Positions 40,675 through 48,536 of a stretch of DNA of 64,000 nucleotides are shown one piece after another. Numbering within the stretch: position 1 is the stretch's first letter; the number at the start of each line of letters is the position of its first letter. The translations under genes and the position numbers were made by a program. The notes beneath the pieces were generated by a model that searched no databases, was not told the origin of the DNA, and saw nothing but the letters and a program-made list of their open reading frames with translations. Origin of the DNA: Chryseobacterium tructae (GTDB lineage Bacteria; Bacteroidota; Bacteroidia; Flavobacteriales; Weeksellaceae); the NCBI RefSeq assembly GCF_030409875.1, contig NZ_JAUFQR010000001.1, forward strand, positions 3,472,001 to 3,536,000. The letters run 5' to 3'.

Positions 40675-41055
40675 ATGGGATTTGTTAAGGAATTTAAAGA
40701 GTTTGCCTTTAAAGGAAATGTTCTCGATCTTGCTGTCGGTGTAATCATTGGTGCAGCATTTGGTAAAATTGTTTCATCTTTGGTGGAAGATGTTATCACT
40801 CCTTTGATCTTAAACCCTGCACTTAAAGCTGCAGGTGCGGAAAATATAGCTAAACTTACCTGGAATGGTGTTGCTTATGGAAATTTCCTTTCTGCTGTCA
40901 TTAGTTTCCTATGTATTGCTATGGTTCTTTTCTTTATCATTAAAGGAGCTAATAAAGTTAACAAAAAAGAGGCTCCTGCTCCTGCCGGACCTACAGACGA
41001 TCAAAAGCTATTAGCTGAGATCAGAGATTTGTTGAAAAGCAAAAACAATATATAA
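40675..41055 (+). CDS. mscL: Large-conductance mechanosensitive channel
   Basis: MscL forms a homopentameric inner-membrane pore that opens under osmotic downshock. The N-terminal amphipathic helix (GFVKEFKEFAFKGNVLD) precedes the first pore helix (LAVGVIIGAAFGKIVSSLVE, with the conserved Gly/Ala gate). The second helix is FLSAVISFLCIAMVLFFIIK and the cytoplasmic helix is KLLAEIRDLLKS. The length of 126 is normal. It is a single gene with its own promoter and terminator. Confidence 0.96.
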   Translation: MGFVKEFKEFAFKGNVLDLAVGVIIGAAFGKIVSSLVEDVITPLILNPALKAAGAENIAKLTWNGVAYGNFLSAVISFLCIAMVLFFIIKGANKVNKKEAPAPAGPTDDQKLLAEIRDLLKSKNNI

Positions 41056-41080
41056 TCTACTCTGTAACAGTTTACAATAT

Positions 41081-41108
41081 AAAAGCACCTTCAAGAAGGT
41101 GCTTTTTT
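41081..41108. terminator. Terminator after mscL
   Basis: AAAAGCACCTT pairs with AAGGTGCTTTT and is followed by TT. It lies between convergent mscL and serA and may serve both. Confidence 0.88.
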
Positions 41109-41129
41109 ACTTTTATCTTATGGATTCAA

Positions 41130-42088
41130 TTACTGAATCTGTAAAATACTTGAAATCTGATCAGCCAGAGAAAGTCCTATTCTATCCTGAGCTTCTAAAG
41201 TAGAAGCACCTGTGTGAGGCGTCAGGGAGATTTGGAGTGATTAAGGATCTCTTTAGAAGGTGTTGGCTCGTTAATGAAAACATCCAGTCCTGCAAACTTT
41301 ACTTTACCGGAATCCAAAGCTTCCATTAAAGCAGATTCATCAATGACTCCACCTCTGGAACAGTTTACAATCGCTACTCCATCCTTCATAATCTCAAACT
41401 CATTTTTACCAATCATATATCCTTCTTTCTGAGCCGGAACGTGAAGAGTAATAAAATCTGAATGCTTCAATACTTCCTGCAAAGGTTCTGTTTCTATATC
41501 TACGTTGATAAACTGATTGTTATAGAACTTCACTTTAATACTTGCTCTTCCCACATTGTTATCTGCTGCAACGACTCTCATTCCAAGTCCAAGGGCAATT
41601 CTTGCTACCTCCTGACCTATTCTTCCCATTCCGATAATTCCGATGGTCTTTCCTCTTAGTTCAATTCCTGCCGCATATGCTTTTTTAAGCCCTGCAAACT
41701 CAGTATCACCTACCAAAGGCATCTTTCTGTTGGAATCCTGAAGGAATCTGGCTCCGGAAAATAAATGAGCAAAAACAAGTTCAGCAACAGACTCCGAAGA
41801 CGCTGCCGGTGTATTGATGACATGAAGGCCTTTTTCTCTTGCATAGTCTACATCAATATTATCCATACCTACACCTCCTCTTCCTATAATTTCAAGAGAA
41901 GGGCAACCATCGATAATATCTTTCCTTACCTGCGTAGCACTTCTTACCAATAAAGTACGCACTTGGTGCTCATTAATATAATCTACTAAAAATTCCTGTG
42001 GAACTTTTGCAGTAATAACCTCGAATCCCTTTTCTGTTAATGCATCAATTCCAGATTGATCCAGGCCGTCATTAGCTAAAACTTTCAT
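41130..42088 (-). CDS. serA: D-3-phosphoglycerate dehydrogenase family protein (frameshifted)
   Basis: This is a D-isomer 2-hydroxyacid dehydrogenase, most likely the first enzyme of serine synthesis. The NAD-binding motif is GIIGMGRIGQEVARIAL. Catalytic parts are NCSRGGVIDESAL (Arg) and the C-terminal TPHTGAS His. The frame breaks at 41231-41233. One more base restores NHSKISLTPHTGASTLEAQD and extends the protein to the TAA at 41130, giving 319 residues. There is no ACT domain, as in the short flavobacterial form. It follows the HAD gene by 85 bases on the same strand. Confidence 0.88.
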
Positions 42089-42173
42089 AAATACAACTAT
42101 GTTTTAAAAGTAGAAAGATTTAAAAATTAAAGGATGTACTCCATTCAATTTTTAAATCTCTCATTATATTATT

Positions 42174-42584
42174 TTATTCTTCGTCTTCTTTGAATACTTC
42201 AATGGTTACTTGCTTTTCTACCAGGTCTGTAAATCTTCCCTTGTATCTTGTAGCTCTTACCAAATGATTATCGATCCAGTGATAATTACCTCCTCTCGGT
42301 TTTCCGCAGAGTACGCTGTGGTATTTGAAACCATGCTTATCCAACCAATCGATGGTGATTTGCTTTAAGTTTTCTGTTCTTGAGGTAAAGAAACAAATCT
42401 GATGCCCTTCATCATACCATTTATTAACGGTTGCCAAAGCATCAGGATATGGTTCACAGGTAACCATTCTTTCTGGTTCTTCATTAGGAACGTCATCTGT
42501 AATGGTTCCATCTATATCGATTAAGTAATTTTTAACTCCATCCTTAAGAATAGGACTAATGTGCTCTACGTATTCTAATTCCAT
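42174..42584 (-). CDS. HAD-superfamily phosphatase-like protein
   Basis: This is a small cytosolic HAD protein with the nucleophile motif YLIDIDGTITDDVPNEE (DxDGT) near residue 20, the second motif FFTSRTE (Ser/Thr) and GNYHWIDNHLV as the acidic motif region. Length is about 136. The substrate is unknown. I start it at ATG 42584; a GTG one codon earlier is possible. Upstream on the minus strand TAACTTTG (42602-42609) is a fitting -7 box. It probably forms an operon with serA. Confidence 0.8.
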   Translation of the reverse strand: MELEYVEHISPILKDGVKNYLIDIDGTITDDVPNEEPERMVTCEPYPDALATVNKWYDEGHQICFFTSRTENLKQITIDWLDKHGFKYHSVLCGKPRGGNYHWIDNHLVRATRYKGRFTDLVEKQVTIEVFKEDEE

Positions 42585-42899
42585 CACGAAAATTTGTGAA
42601 ACAAAGTTAAGTCTTTTATACCTACCAAGTGTATTAATCTTGGTTTATGTTAAAAATTTACTACAAAAATCGTTATTTAATAAATAATATAAACATTTTA
42701 TTCATTATTTCAGGCCTTATGATTAAAAATTTTCATTTACAATTTTAGTTTTAGGTATTGGTATTGATAAAATTTGGAGATTTAGCGAAACTTACTTTAT
42801 ATTTCAAATTTCTTTTTCATTCCCTTCCTTATCATTCAAAAGATAGAATGTTTTCTGAAAAATTTCCAAAATACATTTATTACACTTACATTTGTAGAA
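42585..42899. promoter_or_regulatory. Divergent intergenic region between the HAD gene and idi
   Basis: This is 315 AT-rich bases without a supportable gene. It holds -7 boxes for both sides: TAACTTTG on the minus strand (42602-42609) and TACATTTG on the plus strand (42887-42894), the latter ending 5 bases before the idi ATG. I see nothing else in it. Confidence 0.55.
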
Positions 42900-43408
42900 A
42901 TGGAAGAATTTGTAGTTTTAGTAAATCCTGATGATGTAGTTTTGGGTTTGATGGAGAAACAGCAGGCTCACGTTAATGGCCTGTTACACCGTGCTTTTTC
43001 TGTATTTCTGTTTAACAACAATGGCGAAATGCTGCTTCAGAAAAGAGCGTCAGGAAAATACCATTCTCCCAACCAATGGACCAATGCAGTATGTTCACAC
43101 CCAAGAATTGGGGAAACTTATCTGGCCGGAGCCCAACGAAGGCTCAAAGAAGAATTGGGAATTGAGACTGAACTGTCAGAAAAATTCAACTTCATTTATA
43201 AAGCAGATGTAGGTGGTGATCTCTGGGAGCACGAGCTAGATCATGTCTTTGTAGGAAATTATGAATCCGATTTAATCTGAATAAAGAGGAAGTGGAAGAA
43301 GTAAGATTTATTTCTCCTGAAGATCTTGATAAAGAAATTTCTGAAAATCCTGAACATTTTACTGCATGGTTCAAAATCATCCTTGAAGAATATAAACACC
43401 ATTTTTAA
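42900..43408 (+). CDS. idi: Isopentenyl-diphosphate delta-isomerase, type 1 (frameshifted)
   Basis: This Nudix-fold enzyme interconverts IPP and DMAPP for isoprenoid synthesis. Seen are LLHRAFSVFLFN, NQWTNAVCSHPRIGE with the catalytic Cys and metal His, and GAQRRLKEELGIE, the Nudix helix. A second conserved Glu lies in WEHELDHVF. The frame breaks at 43271-43273. One added T gives ESDFNLNKEEVEEVRFISPE and a 169-residue protein ending at 43408. The mRNA may be leaderless. Two further plus-strand genes follow within a few bases. Confidence 0.93.
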
Positions 43409-43410
43409 CG

Positions 43411-43881
43411 ATGAAAAAAATACTTCTTTTTACTACCATACTATCAGGAAGTTTGTTTTTTGCCCAAAAGACAAATTCTTATGATAGCCCAAACTACTCT
43501 ATCAACGTTCCTGAAGGTTGGAGATCTACTAATGATAGTGATATCGTTAATATTTTCCCTACCAATGAAATTGGAGCCATTACCATTTCCGAATACCACG
43601 ACTTGAATTTGCCCAAAGCCGAAACAAAGAAATTCATTCTGGCTCTTTATAAATCGCAAGATGAAGAAAAAAAGGTAAAGGAAAATAGAAGTAAAAAAGG
43701 ATACACGGAATATTATTACGAATATTTTGATGAAAAAGAAAAACTATTCTGGATTACAAGAGCCTTTCAGAAGGATAAAGACTTGTATCTGGTCACCATT
43801 AATTGTGGCCAAAAATTCTGGAATGGAAACTATATGACCCTATTCAATGAGACTTTTAACAGTTTTAAAATAAAGAAATAA
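43411..43881 (+). CDS. Exported hypothetical protein
   Basis: This is a 156-residue protein with signal peptide MKKILLFTTILSGSLFFAQ. The mature part (SPNYSINVPEGWRSTNDSD; YLVTINCGQKFWNGNYMTLF; NETFNSFKIKK) has the look of PsbP/DUF1795-like single-domain proteins, in which a substrate is seldom known. It is 2 bases after idi and 9 bases before gcvT, so the three are probably one transcript. Confidence 0.7.
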   Translation: MKKILLFTTILSGSLFFAQKTNSYDSPNYSINVPEGWRSTNDSDIVNIFPTNEIGAITISEYHDLNLPKAETKKFILALYKSQDEEKKVKENRSKKGYTEYYYEYFDEKEKLFWITRAFQKDKDLYLVTINCGQKFWNGNYMTLFNETFNSFKIKK

Positions 43882-43890
43882 AAATTAAAT

Positions 43891-44967
43891 ATGAAGAAAA
43901 CAGCTTTGTACGACAAACATGTTTCCTTGGGAGCTAAGATCGTACCTTTCGCAGGTTTTGAAATGCCTGTACAATATTCAGGAGTAACGGAAGAGCATTT
44001 TGCAGTAAGAGAAAAAGCAGGATTGTTTGATGTTTCCCACATGGGTCAGTTTTTTATCGAAGGTTCGGGATCAAAAGATCTTTTACAATTCGTGACGACT
44101 AACAATGTAGATGCTCTTGAAAACGGAAAAGCTCAGTACTCATGTCTTCCAAATGAAAACGGAGGAATTGTGGACGACCTTATCGTTTACAAAATGGAAG
44201 ATGATAAATATTTTGTAGTAGTCAACGCTTCCAATATTGATAAAGACTGGAATCATATCTCAAAATACAATACGTTCGGAGCGAAAATGACCAATGCTTC
44301 TGATGACATGTCATTATTAGCCGTTCAGGGTCCTAAGGCTACTGAAATTCTTCAAAAGCTTACTGATGTAAACCTTTCTGAAATCCCTTACTATAACTTT
44401 ACAGTAGGAAGTGTAGCAGGAGTAAATGATATCATTATTTCCAATACAGGATACACGGGAAGCGGAGGTTTTGAGATCTATTTCAAAAACGAAAGCGCAG
44501 AAAAACTTTGGGATGAAATAATGAAAGCTGGTGAAGCAGAAGGAATTATTCCTTGTGGATTGGCTTCCAGAGATACTTTAAGACTTGAAAAAGGATTCTG
44601 CTTATACGGAAATGATATTGATGATACAACTTCTCCCATTGAAGCTGGTTTAGGATGGATTACTAAATTTGATAAAGAATTCGTTTCTAAAGATACTTTT
44701 GCAAAACAAAAAGAGGAAGGTGTTACAAGAAAATTAGTAGCCTTCGAACTTCAGGATAAAGGAGTTCCAAGACACGACTACCCTGTTGTAGATGCTGAAG
44801 GAAATGTAATCGGAAAAGTAACTTCAGGAACTCAGTCTCCAATGAAAAAGATCGGTTTAGGTCTTGCTTATGTAGACAAGCCTCACTTCAAATTAGGTTC
44901 TGAGATCTTTATTCAGGTAAGAAACAAAAACCTTCCTGCAAAAGTAGTGAAAGCTCCTTTTGTATAA
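43891..44967 (+). CDS. gcvT: Aminomethyltransferase (glycine cleavage T protein)
   Basis: This is the tetrahydrofolate-dependent T protein of the glycine cleavage system. It begins [20 protein letters not shown]. Folate-binding and catalytic parts are [38 protein letters not shown] and [19 protein letters not shown]-terminal barrel domain contains [20 protein letters not shown]. The length of 358 is normal. The gcvH and gcvP genes are not nearby. A UUCG-loop terminator follows. Confidence 0.96.
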   Translation: MKKTALYDKHVSLGAKIVPFAGFEMPVQYSGVTEEHFAVREKAGLFDVSHMGQFFIEGSGSKDLLQFVTTNNVDALENGKAQYSCLPNENGGIVDDLIVYKMEDDKYFVVVNASNIDKDWNHISKYNTFGAKMTNASDDMSLLAVQGPKATEILQKLTDVNLSEIPYYNFTVGSVAGVNDIIISNTGYTGSGGFEIYFKNESAEKLWDEIMKAGEAEGIIPCGLASRDTLRLEKGFCLYGNDIDDTTSPIEAGLGWITKFDKEFVSKDTFAKQKEEGVTRKLVAFELQDKGVPRHDYPVVDAEGNVIGKVTSGTQSPMKKIGLGLAYVDKPHFKLGSEIFIQVRNKNLPAKVVKAPFV

Positions 44968-44989
44968 TGAATCTCATACAATATAGAAT

Positions 44990-45018
44990 AAGAGACTATC
45001 TTCGGATAGTCTCTTTTC
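44990..45018 (+). terminator. Terminator after gcvT
   Basis: AAGAGACTATC and GATAGTCTCTT pair around a TTCG tetraloop, followed by TTCTTTT. Confidence 0.93.
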
Positions 45019-45100
45019 TTTTAATTATTTTATTTCAGAAATAGGAAATTTACACTCTTAGTTTCCTTAAAATTTCAACCCAAAATACTTTTGAACTGAA

Positions 45101-45132
45101 TAAAAAAGAGACTGTAAAACCTTACAATCTCT
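45101..45132 (-). terminator. Terminator of the 45.2 kb peptide gene
   Basis: On the minus strand AGAGATTGTAA pairs with TTACAGTCTCT (one T-G wobble) and TTTTTT follows, just after the peptide stop codon. Confidence 0.88.
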
Positions 45133-45138
45133 ATATTC

Positions 45139-45327
45139 TTATCTGCAGTAACAGCAAAGTGATCTGTCCGGAGTACACATATCTCCTCTTCCTGGATGAT
45201 TGGAGACTACACCTCCTGCTTCACCACAAAGTGTAAAACAATTAGGAACAATAACTTTTCCCCCACCTTTAATTTCTTTTAATGCTAACCTGTTAAGTTT
45301 CTGGGCTTTAAAAATGTTTTGATTCAT
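45139..45327 (-). CDS. Double-glycine-leader, six-cysteine peptide precursor (bacteriocin/RiPP-like)
   Basis: This is a 62-residue peptide. The first 23 residues form a basic leader ending in the double-glycine processing motif (LNRLALKEIKGG). The core of about 40 residues contains six cysteines (PNCFTLCGEAGG, GDMCTPDRSLCCYCR) and several Gly and Pro. This layout matches the bacteriocin-like/natural-product-precursor peptides common in Chryseobacterium. No modification enzyme, peptidase-ABC exporter or immunity gene adjoins it. It has its own terminator. Function (antimicrobial, signal or other) is unknown. A sister gene with the same layout lies at 50627-50809. Confidence 0.75.
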   Translation of the reverse strand: MNQNIFKAQKLNRLALKEIKGGGKVIVPNCFTLCGEAGGVVSNHPGRGDMCTPDRSLCCYCR

Positions 45328-45403
45328 AATAATAGTTTTTGATTATTTAAATATAAGAATAAAAACATTAAAATATTATATACCAACATTTTAAATAAAA
45401 AAA

Positions 45404-45424
45404 TAAGCTCCGCAAGCGGAGCCT
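45404..45424 (-). terminator. Terminator after the ArsC-like gene
   Basis: GGCTCCGC / GCGGAGCT-type hairpin (GCTCCGC-AA-GCGGAGC) followed on the minus strand by TTATTTTTTTA, 27 bases past the stop. Confidence 0.9.
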
Positions 45425-45450
45425 AAGTTTATATTTATTGAGCTAAATTA

Positions 45451-45804
45451 TTATTCTACTCCAAAGAATGTTCTTAGAGCCTCTATGTTATTTTTATCAT
45501 TCCCTATAAAAATCTCTTTATCTGTGATAAAAACTGGACGCTTTAAGAAGGTATAGTGATCCAATAATAATTCTTTGAAATCTTTTTCTCTCAAAGACTT
45601 TACATCCAGACCTCTCAATTTAATCTGAGTAGATTTTTTGCTGAACAAAGCTTCGTATGATTTCGCCAGCTTATGCATTTCTTCTAATTCTTCTTTGGTA
45701 ATGGGTTGCTTTTTAATCTCGCGAAGTTCCCAGTCTGTAAGGTCAAATTGAGCTAAAATTTTTCTGCAGGTATCGCAGGTATTTAGGTAAAATACTTTCT
45801 TCAT
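45451..45804 (-). CDS. ArsC/Spx-family thioredoxin-fold protein
   Basis: This is a 117-residue protein of the arsenate reductase (ArsC)/Spx/YffB family. The start is KVFYLNTCDTCRKILAQF, with a CxxC. The family Pro segment is HYTFLKRPVFITDKEIFIGN, whose Arg and cis-Pro match ArsC-like proteins. No arsenic resistance genes are near, so arsenate reduction cannot be claimed. A single gene. Confidence 0.85.
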   Translation of the reverse strand: MKKVFYLNTCDTCRKILAQFDLTDWELREIKKQPITKEELEEMHKLAKSYEALFSKKSTQIKLRGLDVKSLREKDFKELLLDHYTFLKRPVFITDKEIFIGNDKNNIEALRTFFGVE

Positions 45805-45923
45805 TATTATTCTTGTCTGTTATTTGTTAAAATTCTACTTCATTATTTATTTCGTCTTTCAAAAGTAGGATTTAATCTAAAACTTTGAAAATTATTAAAT
45901 AACTTTATTCAAATTTTATAAAG

Positions 45924-46391
45924 ATGCAGAACAAACCTATTACTTTTCAATTTATTTCAGAGCCATCAGATGTTAATTACGGCGGAAATGTGCATGGCGG
46001 AAGTGTTATGAAATGGATTGATCAGGCAGGCTATGCGTGTGCCACTACCTGGAGTGGAAATTATTCAGTTACAGTATATGTTGGAGGAATACGTTTCTAC
46101 GAACCGATTAAAATTGGAGAAGTGGTAAAAGTAGATGCTCAGGTCATTTACACTGGAAGCTCAAGCATGCATATTGCGATCAATGTCTTTTCCAGAAATC
46201 TGAAACAGCCTACTTTTGATAAAAAAACACATTGCATCATCGTCTTCGTTGCTGTGGATGAAAATGGTAAAAAGCTGCCTGTCCCTAAATGGACCCCCGA
46301 AACAGAAGAGGAAAAACTACAGGAACAATATGCCAAGCGTCTGATGGAACTCAGAACTCAGATTGAGGATGAAATGAAACCCTTTTTATAG
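45924..46391 (+). CDS. Acyl-CoA thioesterase, hotdog fold (YciA/BACH type)
   Basis: This is a cytosolic acyl-CoA thioesterase of 155 residues. The pattern DVNYGGNVHGGSVMKWIDQA carries the catalytic region (Asn and Asp of the family), followed by YVGGIRFYEPIKIGEVV and the hotdog strand VYTG-like VIYTGSSSMHIAINVFS. The C-terminal part PKWTPETEEEKLQEQYAKR is a helix. The preferred acyl chain is unknown. Confidence 0.9.
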   Translation: MQNKPITFQFISEPSDVNYGGNVHGGSVMKWIDQAGYACATTWSGNYSVTVYVGGIRFYEPIKIGEVVKVDAQVIYTGSSSMHIAINVFSRNLKQPTFDKKTHCIIVFVAVDENGKKLPVPKWTPETEEEKLQEQYAKRLMELRTQIEDEMKPFL

Positions 46392-46442
46392 AAATGTATA
46401 GCTTTGAAGCATTCGAATACTTTCAGTCAAAATATTGAGAGT

Positions 46443-46722
46443 ATGGATACTAGGTACAAAATGAATCCAACTTTAGAAATAAGCTATTCCCATCAATGAA
46501 AAGCAAAAACAGAAACTTATTATTGAATTTTATAATGACCCATTTGCTTTTGAAAGGAATAATTTTAACAAAAACAACGGTAATTTACGCATCAATATCA
46601 ACGGAAAGGAAATTCGCAATATAGAAGAACTGAATACCCAGGCCAAAAGCATGCAGGAGGTAATCAGAAAATACAACAATCCTGTAGAAATAGATAAGGC
46701 AATACATTATCCAATATATTAA
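46443..46722 (+). pseudogene. Small frameshifted ORF or gene remnant
   Basis: From ATG 46443 the frame reads MDTRYKMNPTLEISYS and stops. Near 46488-46491 (ATTCCCATC) a shift by two missing bases or one surplus base opens a longer frame: INEKQKQKLIIEFYNDPFAF, then ...NGKEIRNIEELNTQAKSMQE... up to TAA at 46722. The composition is protein-like (charged, helix-forming), unlike random frames here. The joined product would be about 93 residues. I recognise no family. It may be a real small gene with a sequence error, like the other broken genes, or a true remnant next to a repeat-rich zone. Confidence 0.4.
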
Positions 46723-46783
46723 ACATCAATATCACCAAATCCTGTGGTTTTGAACTAGGTATTTATGATTAAAGATATGCTCA

Positions 46784-46896
46784 GTTTTTAGGTTTTGGCT
46801 AAAGCCAATGGATTGCATATTCATTTATTCGGATGGGCTAAAGCCCATCCCTATTGATGTTGATATCGGGATGGATAATAGATGTTTAACGACAAG
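46784..46896. repeat. Dispersed double-palindrome element, copy B
   Basis: TTGGCTAAAGCCAA at 46795-46808 and GGATGGGCTAAAGCCCATCC at 46831-46850 repeat the GGCTAAAGCC pair. The similarity to copy C goes on through CTATTGATGTTGATATC and TGTTTAACGAC and ends in the ATCTTTTAT from which the tandem array starts. Confidence 0.85.
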
Positions 46897-47015
46897 ATCT
46901 TTTATCTTTTATCTTTTATCTTTTATCTTTTATCTTTTATCTTTTATCTTTTATCTTTTATCTTTTATCTTTTATCTTTTATCTTTTATCTTTTATCTTT
47001 TATCTTTTATCTTTT
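46897..47015 (+). repeat. Heptanucleotide tandem repeat, 17 copies of ATCTTTT
   Basis: Seventeen perfect, uninterrupted copies of ATCTTTT fill 119 bases. The array starts at the end of repeat copy B and stops 12 bases before a TATCTTTG -7 box. Translated, it gives only a meaningless LLSFIFY-type repeat. Uniform arrays of this length are prone to slipped-strand length change. Confidence 0.97.
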
Positions 47016-47027
47016 AATCATAATTTA

Positions 47028-47035
47028 TATCTTTG
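47028..47035 (+). promoter_or_regulatory. -7 promoter box of the fluoride exporter transcript
   Basis: TATCTTTG matches TAnnTTTG. The riboswitch begins about 10 bases downstream. The -33 region would fall inside the heptamer array, which has no TTG. Confidence 0.6.
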
Positions 47036-47044
47036 TAACATCAA

Positions 47045-47104
47045 AAGGAAATGGTGTTCTTCCTTCCCCAACCGCTTTACAAAAGCTGATGACGCCTGAT
47101 TGAG
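47045..47104 (+). ncRNA. Fluoride riboswitch (crcB motif)
   Basis: The leader matches the crcB motif consensus: a GGAA/TTCC stem capped by ATGGTGTTC, a GCTTT-ACA-AAAGC stem (47074-47086), and the conserved 3' segment GCTGATGACGCCTGATTG. The loop GGUGU can pair with ACGCC to form the required pseudoknot. It lies 32 bases before the start codon of a CLC-F-type gene, the classic target. Fluoride binding should turn the exporter on. No separate terminator is obvious in the short 3' part, so control may act on translation. Confidence 0.9.
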
Positions 47105-47136
47105 AGATTATTAAACAATAACTAATCAGGATTATT

Positions 47137-48444
47137 ATGTCAAAAAACCAACGAACACTTGTTAAAAAAACAATTTTTCACACTCAATTTTTCTTTAGAA
47201 AATTTCCGGCACTGCCTTATATTGGCAAATGGCTTCTAATCAGTATCATTATTGGAGCTTTGGCAGGAAGTGCCTCTGCTGGCTTTTTACAATCGCTGGA
47301 ATGGGCGACAAATTTTAGAGAAAGCCATTTATGGCTAATTGCTTTGCTTCCTGTGGCTGGTTTTTTAATTGGGCTTATCTATTATTATTGGGGAAAAGAT
47401 GTGGAGGCTGGAAATAATCTTCTGATTGATACTATTCATGATCCTAAAGAGATTATTCCATTCAAAATGGCTCCTTTCGTTTACTTAGGAACCATTGCCA
47501 CTCATTTTTTTGGAGGTTCAGCTGGTCGTGAGGGAACAGCTCTTCAGATGGCTGGTGCTATTGCGGATCAACTTAGTAAACCTTTTAAGCTTGATAAAAA
47601 TGAAAGGAAAATATTAATTATCTCTGCCATTGCTGCCGGATTCGGTTCTGTGTTTGGAACTCCTTTGGCAGGTGCTGTGTTCGGACTTGAGGTATTTCTG
47701 ATCGGAAGGATACGTTATAATGCCATATTCCCAGCTTTTGCCTCAGCAATTCTTGCGGATTGGGCTACCAACCTCTGGAATGTAAAACATACTCACTATC
47801 ATATTGATTTTATCCCTAAACTAGAGTTTCTCCCTATCTTATATAGTATTTTAGCAGGTATTACTTTTGGTATTTGTGCTGCAGCATTCAGTAAAATCAT
47901 TCATTGGGCAGGGTCTATTTTTAAATCGAAGATTAAATATCCACCGCTTCGTCCGGTTATTGGAGGAATTATTATTGCCCTTGCCGTTCTGCTCATGGGT
48001 ACAACAAGATATATCGGACTGGGAGTTCCGGTGATTCTGGAGTCTTTTGAAAAGCAGCTCCCATTCTATGATTTTGCCATAAAAATGATTTTTACCATCG
48101 TTACCCTTTCAGCAGGTTTCAAAGGTGGTGAAGTAACTCCATTATTTTTTATTGGAGCAACATTAGGAAGTGCATTATCCCTATTTATTCCATTACCTTT
48201 TGGATTATTGGCAGGAATGGGATTTGTGGCTGTATTTGCAGGAGCAACCAACACTCCATTAGCCTGTATGTTAATGGGAATTGAATTATTTGGGGCAGAA
48301 TGTGGTATTTATATAGCTATTGCCTGCGTGGTTTCTTATCTTCTTTCGGGGCACAATAGCATTTACACTAAACAAAAGATTGGTGAAGCTAAAAATAGAA
48401 GGTATGAGAGCCAACAGGATAGATCTATTTCCGATTTTCTTTAA
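47137..48444 (+). CDS. CLC-F-type fluoride/proton antiporter
   Basis: This is a CLC-family transporter of 435 residues that would expel fluoride. Ordinary CLC proteins have GSGIP and GREGP at the anion site. Here the corresponding places read EAGNNLLID and GREGTALQM, the GNN and GREGT variants that mark fluoride-specific CLC-F proteins. Other core helices (AAGFGSVFGTPLAGAVFGLE; GGEVTPLFFIGATLG; GATNTPLACMLMGIELFG) are well kept. The fluoride riboswitch in its leader agrees. An LysR-type gene follows 92 bases later with its own promoter. Confidence 0.93.
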   Translation: MSKNQRTLVKKTIFHTQFFFRKFPALPYIGKWLLISIIIGALAGSASAGFLQSLEWATNFRESHLWLIALLPVAGFLIGLIYYYWGKDVEAGNNLLIDTIHDPKEIIPFKMAPFVYLGTIATHFFGGSAGREGTALQMAGAIADQLSKPFKLDKNERKILIISAIAAGFGSVFGTPLAGAVFGLEVFLIGRIRYNAIFPAFASAILADWATNLWNVKHTHYHIDFIPKLEFLPILYSILAGITFGICAAAFSKIIHWAGSIFKSKIKYPPLRPVIGGIIIALAVLLMGTTRYIGLGVPVILESFEKQLPFYDFAIKMIFTIVTLSAGFKGGEVTPLFFIGATLGSALSLFIPLPFGLLAGMGFVAVFAGATNTPLACMLMGIELFGAECGIYIAIACVVSYLLSGHNSIYTKQKIGEAKNRRYESQQDRSISDFL

Positions 48445-48524
48445 TCATCCAACAAGCCATTAAAAGACGCACCACGAACCACAAACCTCTCCAACACTGT
48501 TACCCGAAATACAACTATAATCCG

Positions 48525-48532
48525 TACTTTTG
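48525..48532 (+). promoter_or_regulatory. -7 promoter box of the lysR-type gene (leaderless type)
   Basis: TACTTTTG matches TAnnTTTG and only CACC separates it from the ATG. Confidence 0.5.
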
Positions 48533-48536
48533 CACC

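Noticed and set aside
45451..45804. Arsenic resistance function for the ArsC-like gene
   Set aside because: No arsR, acr3 or arsB is near, and many ArsC/Spx-fold proteins do not act on arsenate.
46897..47015. CRISPR-like array
   Set aside because: The units are contiguous 7-mers without spacers and no cas genes are present.
46808..47103. Open frames across the heptamer array giving a hydrophobic LLSFIFY-type repeat peptide
   Set aside because: A 7-base unit is open in several frames merely because it lacks stops; there is no start signal, and the promoter and riboswitch occupy the 3' part.
47137..48444. Chloride channel (EriC) annotation
   Set aside because: The GNN and GREGT motifs and the fluoride riboswitch point to a CLC-F fluoride antiporter.
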